Part shown: positions 35,090 to 47,700 of the stretch, one piece after another
Layout: each line of letters begins with the position of its first letter
How positions within the stretch are numbered: the first letter of the stretch is position 1
NCBI RefSeq assembly: GCF_041146795.1
Contig: NC_135187.1
Coordinates: forward strand, 21,149,056 to 21,213,055
DNA from: Maylandia zebra
Taxonomy: Eukaryota > Chordata > Actinopteri > Cichliformes > Cichlidae
DNA length: 64,000 bases
Direction: 5' to 3'
Notes under the pieces: model-generated
Seen by the model: the letters and a program-made list of their open reading frames with translations, nothing else
Database searches by the model: none
What the model was told of the DNA's origin: nothing
Translations under genes and position numbers: made by a program

Positions 35090-36390
35090 GTGTGTAAAAG
35101 TCTTGATCCACCCAGTCCTTTTGAGCAATAGTTCTTCAGGCTTTCTGGGGGTCTTTCAAAGGATTTCTTTCGACATTGGCTGCTTTTTCACTCATTTGCC
35201 GTGTCGTCCTTCAACCATTTGTTTGCTTGTTAGGCCACTTAACACTGACCTATGATTAATTTATGATTCAGACATATTAAACTCAATAGATGAACCAGTG
35301 TTGTGTCTGCACATAGCACACAGCTTAGCTTAGAACAAGTCCTTAATTTTATCTTTAGGCACTTTGTTACTAGCAGACTAGGCTAAAAACATCATTTGCT
35401 CCCATTTCTTTTATTGAGTCCATTCAAAATGTCAAAGACAACACAGCTGACAGACATAAAGTAGTATTTTTGCACCAACAAGGTGATTCCCAAAGAGCTG
35501 TCAGATGAAAATTCGGCACATCTTGATGATCTGCAATGAGAAAACTGAACAAGTGGAGGAAGTGGAAGGCCTAAAAATTGTTTACAGCAGATGAACATTT
35601 GAAAATCATGTCAATAAAATAATTAAAAATAAAATCAGCAAAGACCTGACACAGGACCTGACAGTTGCTCTCTGGCTCTCAGAGATGGTCTCAGTGGAAG
35701 GGTGATCGTCAAGAAGCCATTCTTGAGGAAGTGCAACAAAGAGAAATGACTGAGGAATGCCAAATTACACAAGACCTGGACTGGAAATCAGTGGCAACAG
35801 GTTTTTATGGAGTGATGAATCCAAATCTGATCTTTATTCATATTGTTGTCAATATGTATGCAGGAGGTACCACAGTGAGTGTCCACAGCCATCTGTAACA
35901 AAAACAAGCAAGCAGGAGAGGGTCTGTCATGGTTTGAAGCATTATTTAAGGCCGTGGTGCTGTGGATCTTTGTCAAAATTGATGGAATTATGAACACAGA
36001 AAAGTACAGCCATTGATCTGCCGTGCAACATGGTGGAATGAAACACATTGGTGAAGATTTCATGTTTCAGCATGGCAAGTACCCCAAACACCCTGCTAGT
36101 GCAGTAAAAGCAAACCTGGAGAGAGAAACACACAGTGAAACACTATCAGTCACAAAAAGAGCTTTGAATGTCATTCAGACAGAGGACTATTCCTGATGAC
36201 TACTTAAAGAAATGACAAGAAAGATTGCTTAAGAGAGTTCACAGTGTGTTGAAGAACAAATGTTTTAATACCAAATATTGACTTTGAGGCTTGTTTGAAC
36301 TATATAAACCCTATTTTTGTCTTACATACTGGATTTCTATGTATGTTTGCACACGCCTCAATAAACTGCTGCACCTGTTTCCCAGTTTTC
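35090..36390 (+). pseudogene. Tc1-like transposon remnant upstream of vps50
   Basis: Scattered words in plus orientation fit a degraded Tc1-type transposase. These include GRQEAILEEVQQ, WSDESKSDLYSY (first catalytic Asp region), and later a FQHGKYPKHPASAVKANLE segment where the FQ(Q)DN-PKHTA catalytic Asp has become Gly. Ends resemble GTGTAAAAGTCTTGATCCACC (left) and TTTGCACACGCCTCAATAAA (right). Many stops and frameshifts. It separates hepacam2 from the vps50 promoter. Confidence 0.65.
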
Positions 36391-36859
36391 CAGCAAAATA
36401 TAAATAAATGTGGTGTGACTCAAGATTTCTGCAAAGTATTGAATAAATCCATATACAGAGATTCAGCCTAAAGCCATGTAACAGAAAAATAAGCATATGT
36501 GTTGCCATGAACATTAATGATGGCTCAGTTTTATTCCAGTGTCCCATGGCAGCCTCATTTCAGTTTTAGGAAAAACAATACAGCCACTGTGGGTTTTTTT
36601 GTTTTTTTTAATTTGTTATCATTTGCACCCATATTTTCGTTATTTTTGGCACAAGGAGGCTAGATGACTGCTAATATCTCTGTTAGTTTACTACCATCCA
36701 GTGGCGTATGGCAGCAGTACATTACTGTAGAGTCAATCTTTGATGCCTTGTTTATATTTGATCATATTTTATTTTTTAATTTCATTTTCTCTGTTTATAA
36801 CAACACGTACTTCGGATTTCATCCAGATGTTTTCATTTTTTATACATGTGAAAAGCCTG

Positions 36860-37056
36860 ACAACAAGAGCACAAGCTCTGGCTCTTAAAAAATACATTTC
36901 CCAGAAGGTTTTGCAACGTTCTGGTTCCTGCCCTGCCAGTCACGTGAGACTCAACTATGGCTTCCTTCTCGTAGTGATGGAGGTGCACTGTTGACAACAA
37001 GACACAGTTGGAGCTTTACTCATTTTTTTTAGCCGCTGATACGACTTGGACTTACG
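36860..37056 (+). promoter_or_regulatory. vps50: vps50 promoter with ZNF143-like and CACGTG sites
   Basis: TACATTTCCCAGAAGG (36893-36908) is close to the ZNF143/Staf consensus (TACAA-TCCCAGAATGC). GTCACGTGA (36939-36947) is a palindromic E-box of the USF/MITF/TFEB type. Both lie within 165 bp of the start codon, with no TATA box at a fixed distance. Both site types are typical of housekeeping promoters. Function is inferred from motif match and position only. Confidence 0.5.
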
Positions 37057-37089
37057 ATGCAGAAGATCAAGTCTCTTATGGCCCGTCAG
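37057..37089 (+). CDS. vps50: vps50 exon 1
   Basis: Eleven codons, [11 protein letters not shown], then a GTGAGC donor. The start is fixed by family similarity; upstream there is no other in-frame ATG near the promoter sites. Confidence 0.93.
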
Positions 37090-38690
37090 GTGAGCACAGC
37101 AGGTGTACAGAAACTACGCTGCCGGCTGTTTGTCTCTGACGGGAGCCGGTAGTTAGCACGACAGCCTGCTAAGCTAACTGGCTAATTTGACAGCTCATCG
37201 TTTGGTTCATTAAGTGAAACGTTCAGCCAGACTAAGAGCTGTTTCAGTTGTTTCCCTCAGGCAAATAAGGCATGCACATAGCAATTTACCTCACGCCCCG
37301 GTAGTTGAGAGTTTAACACAATAACAATAACAACACAATAATGGGAACTGGGCGGATAGAAGGAAGTTCTCAGTCTGCACATGCAGTGGTGTTTGGCAAT
37401 TGGTCAAAACTGAACACAACAGAGCATATCGCTTTCAGAAATCTGCCCCTCAGTTCCACTTTTTGCTGTATGCAGTAGTGTGCTGATGAAGTTCTGTGAC
37501 AAGTTACAGATTAAAAATAAAAACACAAAGAGTTATGTTAAAGCTACCTGTTTTTTGTAGTTTTACTTTGGATTTTATTTTGGCAGGGCCTGAAAAGCCC
37601 CCAGGAGAGCATGGCAGACCTCAGTCCTGTGGAGAACCTGAGAATCCCGAGCAAGGTAAACTTCGACGACTTAGACTGCAGCTGTCTGTTTTGATGTGCT
37701 GTTTGATGCATGGACAGTGTTCATCATAAAATCAAAGTTTCTCCATCTACCACTTTGTGAGTAGATGCTTATCTTAATAGTTTTGCTGACAGCTTTTTAA
37801 AAGCTGCCATATTTTATTGTTTTCGAGTCACAGTGAACGCCATCAGGGAGGGATTGTTTTAGCACTGTTGTTGGACACAGCTGCAAGTTGTAACACAGAC
37901 CCTGAGTGATGTCTTTGTCATTACCCAGAGTCAGCACTCATGTTAGTAGTAATGGCACCACAAGGCTGTCGGTATTACTAGAGATTTAATTTGTTAATCA
38001 ATGTGTTGATGATTCATTAGCTATACACTGGATTTCATTTTTTGTGCTTTATCTAAACAGCAGTTGTTATATTATAGTTATGCACTACTGAAGGCTCCTG
38101 TTTATATCAGTTAAACAGACTTTATGTCAGTGCTCCTCACCTTACTCAATTTGTGATGCAGACACTGTTATAAGAGTATTTGAACATTTCTGGCATGACA
38201 GCGTTTCAAATTGCACTCAGTCATGCTTGGTCACAGGAAGCGTTTGTCACTATCCCCTTTGCACAAATTCAATTCGTCAAGTGTCGACGAAGCAAAAGGC
38301 AGAGCGGCTCTATTTCACATTTAGTTACTTACATTCATTCTTAGCATCACTGTGGCTTTTCACTGTAGTGATGACCTTCAATAAATGACTCTGAGTACAG
38401 TTTTGTTGCTGTATTTGTTCACAGCGCTGGGAGATATGAGCCAGGTCGACTGAGCAAGACGTTTAACCTTTCTGGGTTTTGAACACTTAGCGTTTACATT
38501 TTCTTTTTGTATGGTATGCTGTGCTGATGTAGCGTGTGCTTATTTTCTGCTCAGGCTAATGCTGTGCTGTGATAGATGAGACTAAAAAGAGAGTGCATTT
38601 TTGTCAGTTCACCAGTGGCGGTTAGGAAAGATTAAGCCGACTGAATTTTAAAATCTGCTTCCAGATTTTAAGTGTCTGATAAGCTCATAC

Positions 38691-38731
<41 letters not shown>

Positions 38732-41700
38732 TGGGCTTATGCGTCTAATTGATTGAAAGCAGACTGTGTCTTCAATAAAGATTTCAGGGTTTGTTTTTTT
38801 TTCTATGGGCACCTCTGTCTCCTGGCCTTGGTGTCAGGTGACATGGTCAAACTGGATATGCGGTAATCAAACACTTGTTTTGTTTTTTCCTTGCTTGTAA
38901 CATTCTCGTTTGTCAGTGCTGGACTGAGGATTCTGTGCAAGACCTATCACACCTGCTTTATTTGCCTTGTGTGTTATGAAGCAGTAAGGATAATAAGACC
39001 GAAGTAATGGCTTCTGTGCATGTGTTCATGTGGATGTGTGAACTGTAAGCAGACAGTATGCCGCTGTCCATCACCTATTAAGTTGCTCTTGTGTGTGCAC
39101 TGCAAATACCTGCCTGTTGTGTATTGAACATACACACAGGGCATCATTGTTTGTTGGCTTTATACTTTGGCTTCATTTACTTTGCTTTCATTAATGTGCT
39201 GGACCTCTCAGCTTACAGGAAAATAAGATGGGGCCACGACACAAGCCAGGCTTCATGTAAAAGTAGTCCTCCTTCATTACAGGAGAAATAGTCCTCTGCA
39301 GGAGTGAGACCGAGGTGCTATTATATGATCATTTTGAGAAATACTGAGATCATGATTATTTAACGCGTCATAACCCAATTAAAATTAAACTTCCTCCATT
39401 AACATGATACTTTTTTTTTTTTTTTTTTTTAAATGACATCAGAAACAGCAGTATGCGACATTACGTGATGGCAGAGCTTCAGTTCATCCTTTGTCTTTTT
39501 TTTTTTTTTTTTTTTTAATAAATAGGACAGGGGGAATGAATGAGAGAAAGAGGGGGAGAGAAAGAAAGAAAACCAAAGGGGAGAAGAGACGGTGAGAAGG
39601 GGGGGGAAGAGAGAGAAAAAAAAAAAGAACTCCTGGGTCACCTGTATGGAGAAAAAAAACAAACAAACAAAAAAAACAAACAGAGGAGACAGCAAACAAC
39701 AAAGAGTAACATAATAATAGAGAAAACAAAGCACCATCACAATAAACTAGCTAGTCATAGATATCAATATTTACTAAATAATAAACGATATTGTGCAGCA
39801 CGCAAGATAGACAGCGCACAGTGTGCTTTGAGGCAGCAACCAAGAAAGCTTTAGTCCGCGTCTGTGAATACCCATGTGTGCATACCTGTGTGGATCAGCA
39901 TGCTTGCATTCCAAAGGTTTCTCCATGTAATGATCTGCTAGGGAGTGTGGGGGGGCCACAGCCCCGTCCTCCAGGGTGTGAAGTGGGTATGGAGGAGATC
40001 AAAACTCCAGACATCCAGAGGCCCCCAGAACACAAGAGACCATGGAAGACCAACAGAGGGGCAGCCGTGCCACTGTTCCAGTAAGAGCTGAGGAGAGTCC
40101 CAGATGAGGGCTTGCCCAGCAGCCGCGGAGCAGAAGTCAGGGGGAGTTGCAGTGACGCGCCCGTGAGCTCCGCCGGCCCCCAGCTGTGCCTGAGTGACCG
40201 AGCCCCAGGCCGAGAGGCCGGGGGCACCCCACCTCCAAAGGGGCCCGAGCGAGCCCCAGGCCCCGACAAGCGGCCGCCAAGGAGTGAGCCGGTGTGTACC
40301 CGGACGCCCACCCCCAGATACAAAGAACCACCAACACACCGACACCTGAGGGAGTCCGCCACCGGCAGGGGAAGTGGTGGTGGGTGGAGATAGGCCTCCA
40401 AACCTTGGAGGGCCTGAGGTGTCCCCAGAGAGGTGGCGTCTGATACCCAACCTGACATATAGACACAGACATACGGGCACACACAGACACAAACATCCAT
40501 TCCCACCCTCATGCTCTCATATGCACTCACTCCACACTCAACCAACGTGGAGACAGACATAAAGAGACGCTGTACACACAATCACACTCCCCAAGCGTAC
40601 TCTACAAACCGGGTCTAGGTACCCTTGCCCCTGGAGGGGGGAATTGCACCCAGACCCAGGTGGTGTTACCCTTTTCCCTGCGGTGGGGAGAGGCAGACCA
40701 CCCCGACTCCGCAGCAGCAGGGAGGCCCCACACTCCAGACCGCAGTCGGACGGCCAACTCCTCCTACTAGCCCTCCCGCTCCAGCAGGCCGCAGAGAATG
40801 GGGGTGGGAGAAGACTCCAAACCTCCCTCCACCCGCTCATTGTAGTGTTGATGCATATGTGTTCTAAGGTGCAATTAAAACCCAGGAGGGCATGGAGCTA
40901 CCTGCCAAGGAGCAGCAGGTAAGCGCATAGTCCCTCCTGCTAGCCCTCAATGACTAAGTGTATTTAAAATTGAGAGGTGGGCAACGACGTCAGGGGTGAG
41001 GTATACACCCTGATGGTAATTTGGACTCCGTGATTGTGCCCACCCCCAAGATCCTATATGTATGTGTAATGAGAGTGTGAATAATGTGAATGTCTAAGTT
41101 GTGGGATAAAATTGAGGCAGAGGCAGCCAGAAGGGGACGGGGGGGGGGGGGGGGTAGCCTCCTCTGCACCCTGGTGACATACCCCCACTCCAAGGCCCTG
41201 CATGTGTGAGTGGTTGTGGAGGAGCGGGAAGAGGGAGGCAGCTGGAGATGGGGAGGGAAGGAAGGGAGGGGCAGGTAACCCCTCCCTGGGGCCAGCTCCC
41301 CCGCTGACCCCAGTAGGCACTCCCACCCTTCGCGACCCGCCAGGGAAGGGGGGCCCAGGCCCATCAGACCGGGGCCCAGTGCAGTAGCGCCCTCCGGCTC
41401 CACAGAGCCCTGGACAGTCCACCCAACCCCACCACAGAGAAAACTGCACCCACCCCACCATCCACACATCTTCCAGACTACATAAGACGGTAAACGCCCA
41501 GGCTGAGATCTTCCTCCACCTCTCCTGTATCTCCCCCTCCTGCAGAGAGTTCCTGAAGAGAAGAAAGCTCCTGCAAGATGTGACCATCCCCCCCACCAGT
41601 TGAAGAGCCCCCCAGGCGGCTCGACGCACCGGCGGCACCCTGCTCCAGGGCCGGGCCCCCATGCACCCACCCGCCCACAACCCCGGCAACACACCAACCA

Positions 41701-44700
41701 GGACCCAAGCCCCCGAGGCCCGGCCCGGGCCCCAGCCCAGAGACGGAGCGCCCCCAGAACCTCACGCCCATCCCGGACCCACCCAGGGGCAGCCAGGTTG
41801 CCAGGTCAGTAACCCACGTCCGTCAGCACAGACCCTCCCCTAGCCCCGCTGCACGCAGCCGCGAGGAAACAGTCACCTGAGAGCCAACAGAGCCCCTAAC
41901 CGGACATGACCGCTACCCCGGGTTGAGCCCCCCAAGGAAGATGCCTCCGGGGAACCCCCCGACGCCCTAAGCCTGTCCCTACCCCCTCACCAATCACAAC
42001 AGTGAAGGCGGGACCAAACTATGACCCCCCACCCCCACTAGGTGATGGAGCTGATAAAAGGGGCCCAGAGCAATTGATCTAATGTGGTGGCAGAGGCTGT
42101 GTCAAGACTAATGTAATCTAATAGATAATTTCTATATTGGTTAGAATTAAGATTATTTTTATTTTTCCAGTTCATGAGGACTGTTTTCTTGGCTATGCAT
42201 AGGGCAGTGAAGATCATATGGGCTATATTCTTTTCTGAAGTGACATTATCTAAGCTGCCCAGTAGACACACTAAGGGGGAAGTTGGAATGTTACATTTCA
42301 GACACTTTGATAAGTCTTCACATATCTCGCGCCAAAACTTTTGCACTGGTGGACAGAACCAAAGAGCGTGGATGTAATTGTCTGGTGTATTGCCTTGACA
42401 GTGTGAGCAGTTGTTGGAAGATGTAAAGCCCATCTTGAACATCCGATGACCTGTATAGTGCACTCTATGAAGTATTTTGTATTGTATTAATTGCAGACTG
42501 GGATTTTTAATTAATTTAAAAGTTTTTAAGCAAATCTGAGACCAGAAGTTTTGGTCTAGGTTGACTGATAAATCTGCTTCCCACTTTGCAGTAGGAAGGG
42601 ATATTGATTCATCTAATTTAGAAAGTGTTCTGTATATTTTAGATAATAATTTGGGGGATTTAAGAGTAAGAAAATGTGCCGCACTTAGTGGTGTTTGTAA
42701 TTCAACTTGACTGAGGTTAAATTTCTTTTTTACTATGGATTTAATTTGTTGATATTCTAAAAACCTTGTCTTGTTGATCCCATATTGTTCAACTAGTCTG
42801 TCAAATGGAATAAATTCTGTTCCCTCTAATATATGTTCTAAGTATTTAATTCCTTTACAACTCCATTCTGGGAAATTAATCATATTATTGTTTTGTAATA
42901 TGTCAGGGTTATTCCAGATAGGTGTACGTTTGCATGGGATTAATGAAGACTCCGTTATTTTTAGAAACTCCCACCATGCTGTTAGAGAAAAGCTGATGTT
43001 GATACTTTTAAAGCATTCATGTCTTTTGATGTTTGAGCTGATAAATGGTAGGTCTGAAATCTCTAGATCCTTGCATAGTGCCTGTTCAACATCTAGCCAG
43101 GGCTCAACTAAGAAGGTGTGTTTTAACCATTCTGAGATGAACTGAAGCCTGTTGGCTAAGAAGTATTGGTGAAAATTAGGCAGATCTAATCCTCCTCTAT
43201 CCTTGGTTCTTTGTAGCGTTTTTAAGCTAATACGCGGGGGTTTATCTTTCCAAAGGAATTTGGAAATATATGAATCCAGAGATCTGAACCAATCTTGTGA
43301 TGGTTTGTTAGGGATCATCAAAAATAAGTAATTTATTTTTGGCAAGATCATCATTTTTATAGTGGCGACCCTTCCCATGAGTGATATGGGTAAAGATTTC
43401 CATCTAGTCAGATCGCCTTCTACTTTCTTTAGAAGTGGGATGTGGTTTAGTTTAGTTAAGTCTGAAAGCTTAGGAGAGACATTAATACCTAAATATTTAA
43501 TATTTCCAGATTGCAGTGGGGCAGAGGAAGAATTATGGAAGGAGCAGTTAATGGGGAGAACTGTAGATTTTGGCCAGTTAATTGAATAATCTGAAACTCT
43601 TGAAAACCAGTTTATTAAAGTAATTACCTCAGAGAGGTTGGTTTGTGTGTTTTGCAGAAAAAGCAACACATCATCCGCATAGAGACTGATTTTATGTTCT
43701 ATGTTCTTACATTTTATGCCCTTAATTGTTGTAGCCTGTCTAAATGCTGCTGCTAGAGGTTCGATAAAAATTGCAAAAAGTGAAGGGGAGAGTGGGCATC
43801 CCTGTCTGGTGCCCCTCAGGAGACAGAAGCTGGAGGATGTCTGGTCATTTGTTCTGATACGAGCCCTTGGGGAATTGTATAATATTCTTATCCAGTTTAT
43901 GAAAGAGTTTCCAAAACCAAATTTGTGTAAAGTTGCGAATAAAAATTTCCAATTAACTCTGTCAAATGCTTTTTCTGCATCTAGAGATAATATTATGGTT
44001 TCGATGTTTTTATCGTATGAGTAGTCTATTAAATTAAGTAATCTACGAGTGTTTGTTGAGGAGTGCCGACCTTTTATGAAACCAGTTTGGTCAGGATGAA
44101 TTAAGAGGGGGGTCATTTTCTCTAATCTCTTTGAGAGAGCTTTGCAGATTATTTTAAGGTCTACATTTAAAAGAGAAATTGGACGATAGCTTGAGGGGAA
44201 TAAAGGGTCTTTGCCTGGTTTTAGCAGGAGACTAATGTTGGCAGAATTCATATTTGGTGGTAGTCTGCCCTTTTCCTCGATTTCCTGCAACATTCCGTGG
44301 TATACTGGTGCCAAAATTGTCCAGAATTCTTTGTAGAATTCTGCAGGGAAGCCGTCTGGACCTGGAGCCTTATTATTGGGCATACTTATCAGGGCTTCCT
44401 GGAGTTCACTTGGCGTCAGTGGCGAATCCAGTTCCATTGCTTGACTGTCTAGTAATTTTGGAAGAGTTACGTTGTCAAGAAACAGATCAATTTCATTTTT
44501 AGATGGGTTTATTTGTGGTGAGTATAAAGTTTCATAGAAGTCCCTAAAAATGTTGTTTATTCTTCCAGGATCATATATTGTGTTCCCCGATAAATCTTTA
44601 GCAGCACATATAGTTATTTTTTCTTTATTTATTTTTAGCTGGTTAGCTAGAAATCGACCTGATTTGTTACTGTGTTCAAAATTCTGCAAGCGAAGTCTTT

Positions 44701-47700
44701 GTATAAGGAATTGTGTTTTTTTATTAATAGTTTCATTTAATTCTAGTTTTGTTTTGCATATTTTGTTCAATGTTTCCTGATCTTGGTGGGACGCGTAGGC
44801 TTCTTCTAGTGATTTGATGTTTTTTTCTAATTCCTGAATATTTTTGTTTTCTTCTTTCTTTTTGTGTGATGAGAAAGAAATTATTTTACCTCTCATCACA
44901 GCTTTCCCTGCTTCCCATAGAACAGAAGCAGATATTCCGGGAGTGTCATTAAAGTCTAAATATGAAGTCCATTCCTTTTTAAAGTATTTAATAAAGTCTT
45001 CATCTTTAAGTAGTGATATATTAAATCTCCAGTTTTTACTTGGCGTAGTATTATTCTTAACATGATACTGACACCCACTGATTGGAACCATTGCTGTGTT
45101 TCATTTTTTATTATTATTAGTATTTTCTGCTCCTCCTTGAATCGCTACCTTATCGTGGTGGAGGGGTTTGTGTGTCCCAGGGATCCCAGGGGCTATGTTG
45201 TCTGGGGGCTTTTGCCCCCTGGTAGGGTCTCCCATGGCAAACTGGTCCTGGGTGAGGGACCAGACAAAGAGCGATTCAGAAGACCCCCATGAAAAGAATA
45301 TCGAGGGAACAGTTTACCCTGCCCGGGATAGGGTTACCGGGGCCCCGCCCTGGAGCCAGGCCCGGGGAGGGTGCCCGAGGGCGAGCGTCTGGTGGCCGGG
45401 CCTTAGTCCATGGGGCCCGGCCGGGCACAGCCCGAAGAGGAGACATGGGCCCATCCTCCCGCAGGCCCACCACCCGCAGGAGGCGCCATAGGGGTCGGGT
45501 GCATTGTGAGCCGGGTGGCGGCCAGGAGCGGAGGCCCTGGCGGACCGACCCCCGGCTGCCAAGACTGGCAATAGGGACATGGAATGTCACCTCTCTGGTG
45601 GGGAAGGAGCCTGAGTTGGTGCGTGAGGTTGAGAGGTACCGGCTAGATATAGTTGGGCTCACCTCTACGCATTGTCTGGGCTCTGGAACCAGTCTCCTGG
45701 AGAGGGGCTGGACTCTGTCTCAGTCTGGAGTTGCCCCTGGTGAGAGGCGGCGGGCTGGGGTGGGTATTCTTATATCCCCTCGGCTTGCTGCCGGTACGTT
45801 GGGGTTTTTCCCGGTGGACGAGAGGGTTTGTTCCCTGCGCCTTAGGGTCGGGGAACGGGTCCTGACTGTCATCTGCGCTTATGCGCCGAGTGGCAGTTCG
45901 GAGTACCCAGCCTTCTTAGAGTCCCTGGGGGGGGTGCTGGAAGGTGCTCCACCTGGAGACTCTGTTGTCCTGCTGGGAGACTTCAATGCTCACGTGGGTA
46001 ACGACAGCGAGACCTGGAGGGGCGTGATTGGGAGGAACGGCCTCCCTGATCTGAACCCGAGCGGTGCTTTGTTATTGGACTTCTGTGCTAACCACAGTTT
46101 GGCCATAACGAACACCCTGTTCGAACATAAGAGTGTCCATAAGTGCACGTGGCACCAGGATGCTCTAGGCCGTAGGTCGATGATCGATTTTGTAATCGTA
46201 TCACCAGACCTGCAACCATATGTTCTGGACACTCGGGTAAAGAGAGGGGCTGAGCTGTCAACTGATCACCACCTGGTGGTGAGTTGGATCAGGTGGCGGG
46301 GGAGGACGCTGGACAGACCTGGTGCACCTAAACGCGTAGTGAGGGTGTGCTGGGAACGTCTAGCAGAGGCCCCAGTCCGCGAGATCTTCAACGCACACCT
46401 CCGGCAGAGCTTCAACAGCATTCCGAGGGAGACTGGGGACATTGAGTCCGAATGGACCATGTTCAGCGTCTCCATTGCCGAAGCTGCTGCATTGAGCTGC
46501 GGCCGCAAGGTGGTTGGTGCCTGCCGTGGTGGTAATCCCCGAACCAAATGGTGGACACCAGAGGTGAAGGGAGCCACCAGGCTGAAGAAGGAGGCCTATC
46601 GGGCTTGGTTAGCCTGTGGGACTCCGGAGGCAGCCGACAGGTATCGACAGGCCAAGCGGAATGCGGCTCGGGCAGTGGCTGAAGCAAAAACTCGGGTGTG
46701 GGAGGAGTTCGGAGAGGCCATGGAAAAAGACTTTCGGACTGCCTCGAAGAGATTCTGGCAAACCGTCAGGCGTCTCAGGAGGGGAAAGCGGTGCTCTACC
46801 TGCACTGTGTATAGTGCTGGCGGAGCGCTGTTGACGTCGACTGAGAAAATTGTCGGGCGGTGGAAGGAATACTTCGAGGACCTCCTTAATCCCACTGACA
46901 CGTCTTCCGGGGAGGAAGCAGAGTCTGGGGATGAGGGGTGTGACCCACCGATTTCCGGGGGCGAGGTCACTGAGGCAGTTAAACAACTCCTTGGTGGCAG
47001 AGCCCCTGGTGTCGATGAGGTCCGCCCCGAGTTCCTGAAGGCTCTGGACGTTGTAGGGCTGTCTTGGTTGACACGTCTCTGCAATGTTGCGTGGAGATCA
47101 GGGGCAGTACCTGTGGACTGGCAGACCGGGGTGGTGGTCCCCATCTTCAAGAAGGGGGACCGGAGGGTGTGTTCCAACTACAGGGGGATCACACTCCTCA
47201 GCCTCCCCGGGAAAGTCTATGCCAGGGTGCTGGAGAGGAGGGTTCGTCCGCTAGTCGAACCTCGGATACAGGAGGAACAATGCGGTTTTCGTCCTGGTCG
47301 CGGAACACTGGACCAGCTCTTTGTCCTCTCGAGGATACTTGAGGGTGCATGGGAGTTTGCCCAACCAGTCTACATGTGTTTTGTGGACCTGGAGAAGGCA
47401 TTCGACCGTGTCCCTCGGGGCGTCCTGTGGGAGGTGTTGCGCGAGTATGGGGTGTCTGGCCCATTGCTACGGGCCATTCAATCCCTATACAACCGTTGCA
47501 AGAGCTTGGTTCGCATTGCCGGCAATAAGTCGGACTCGTTCCCGGTGGGTGATGGGCTCCGCCAAGGCTGCCCTTTGTCTCCGGTTCTGTTCATAATTTT
47601 TATGGACAGGATTTCTAGGCGCAGCCAAGTGGCGGAGGGCTTTCGCTTTGGTGGCCTCAGAATCTCATCTCTGATTTTTGCGGATGATGTGGTTCTGTTG

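Noticed and set aside
39895..41697. Long minus-strand frames (up to 235 codons) in the GC-rich block
   Set aside because: Their composition is that of translated GC-rich, G-run-containing DNA, overlapping frames are equally open, and the block lies inside the L1 3' UTR bounded by a target duplication.
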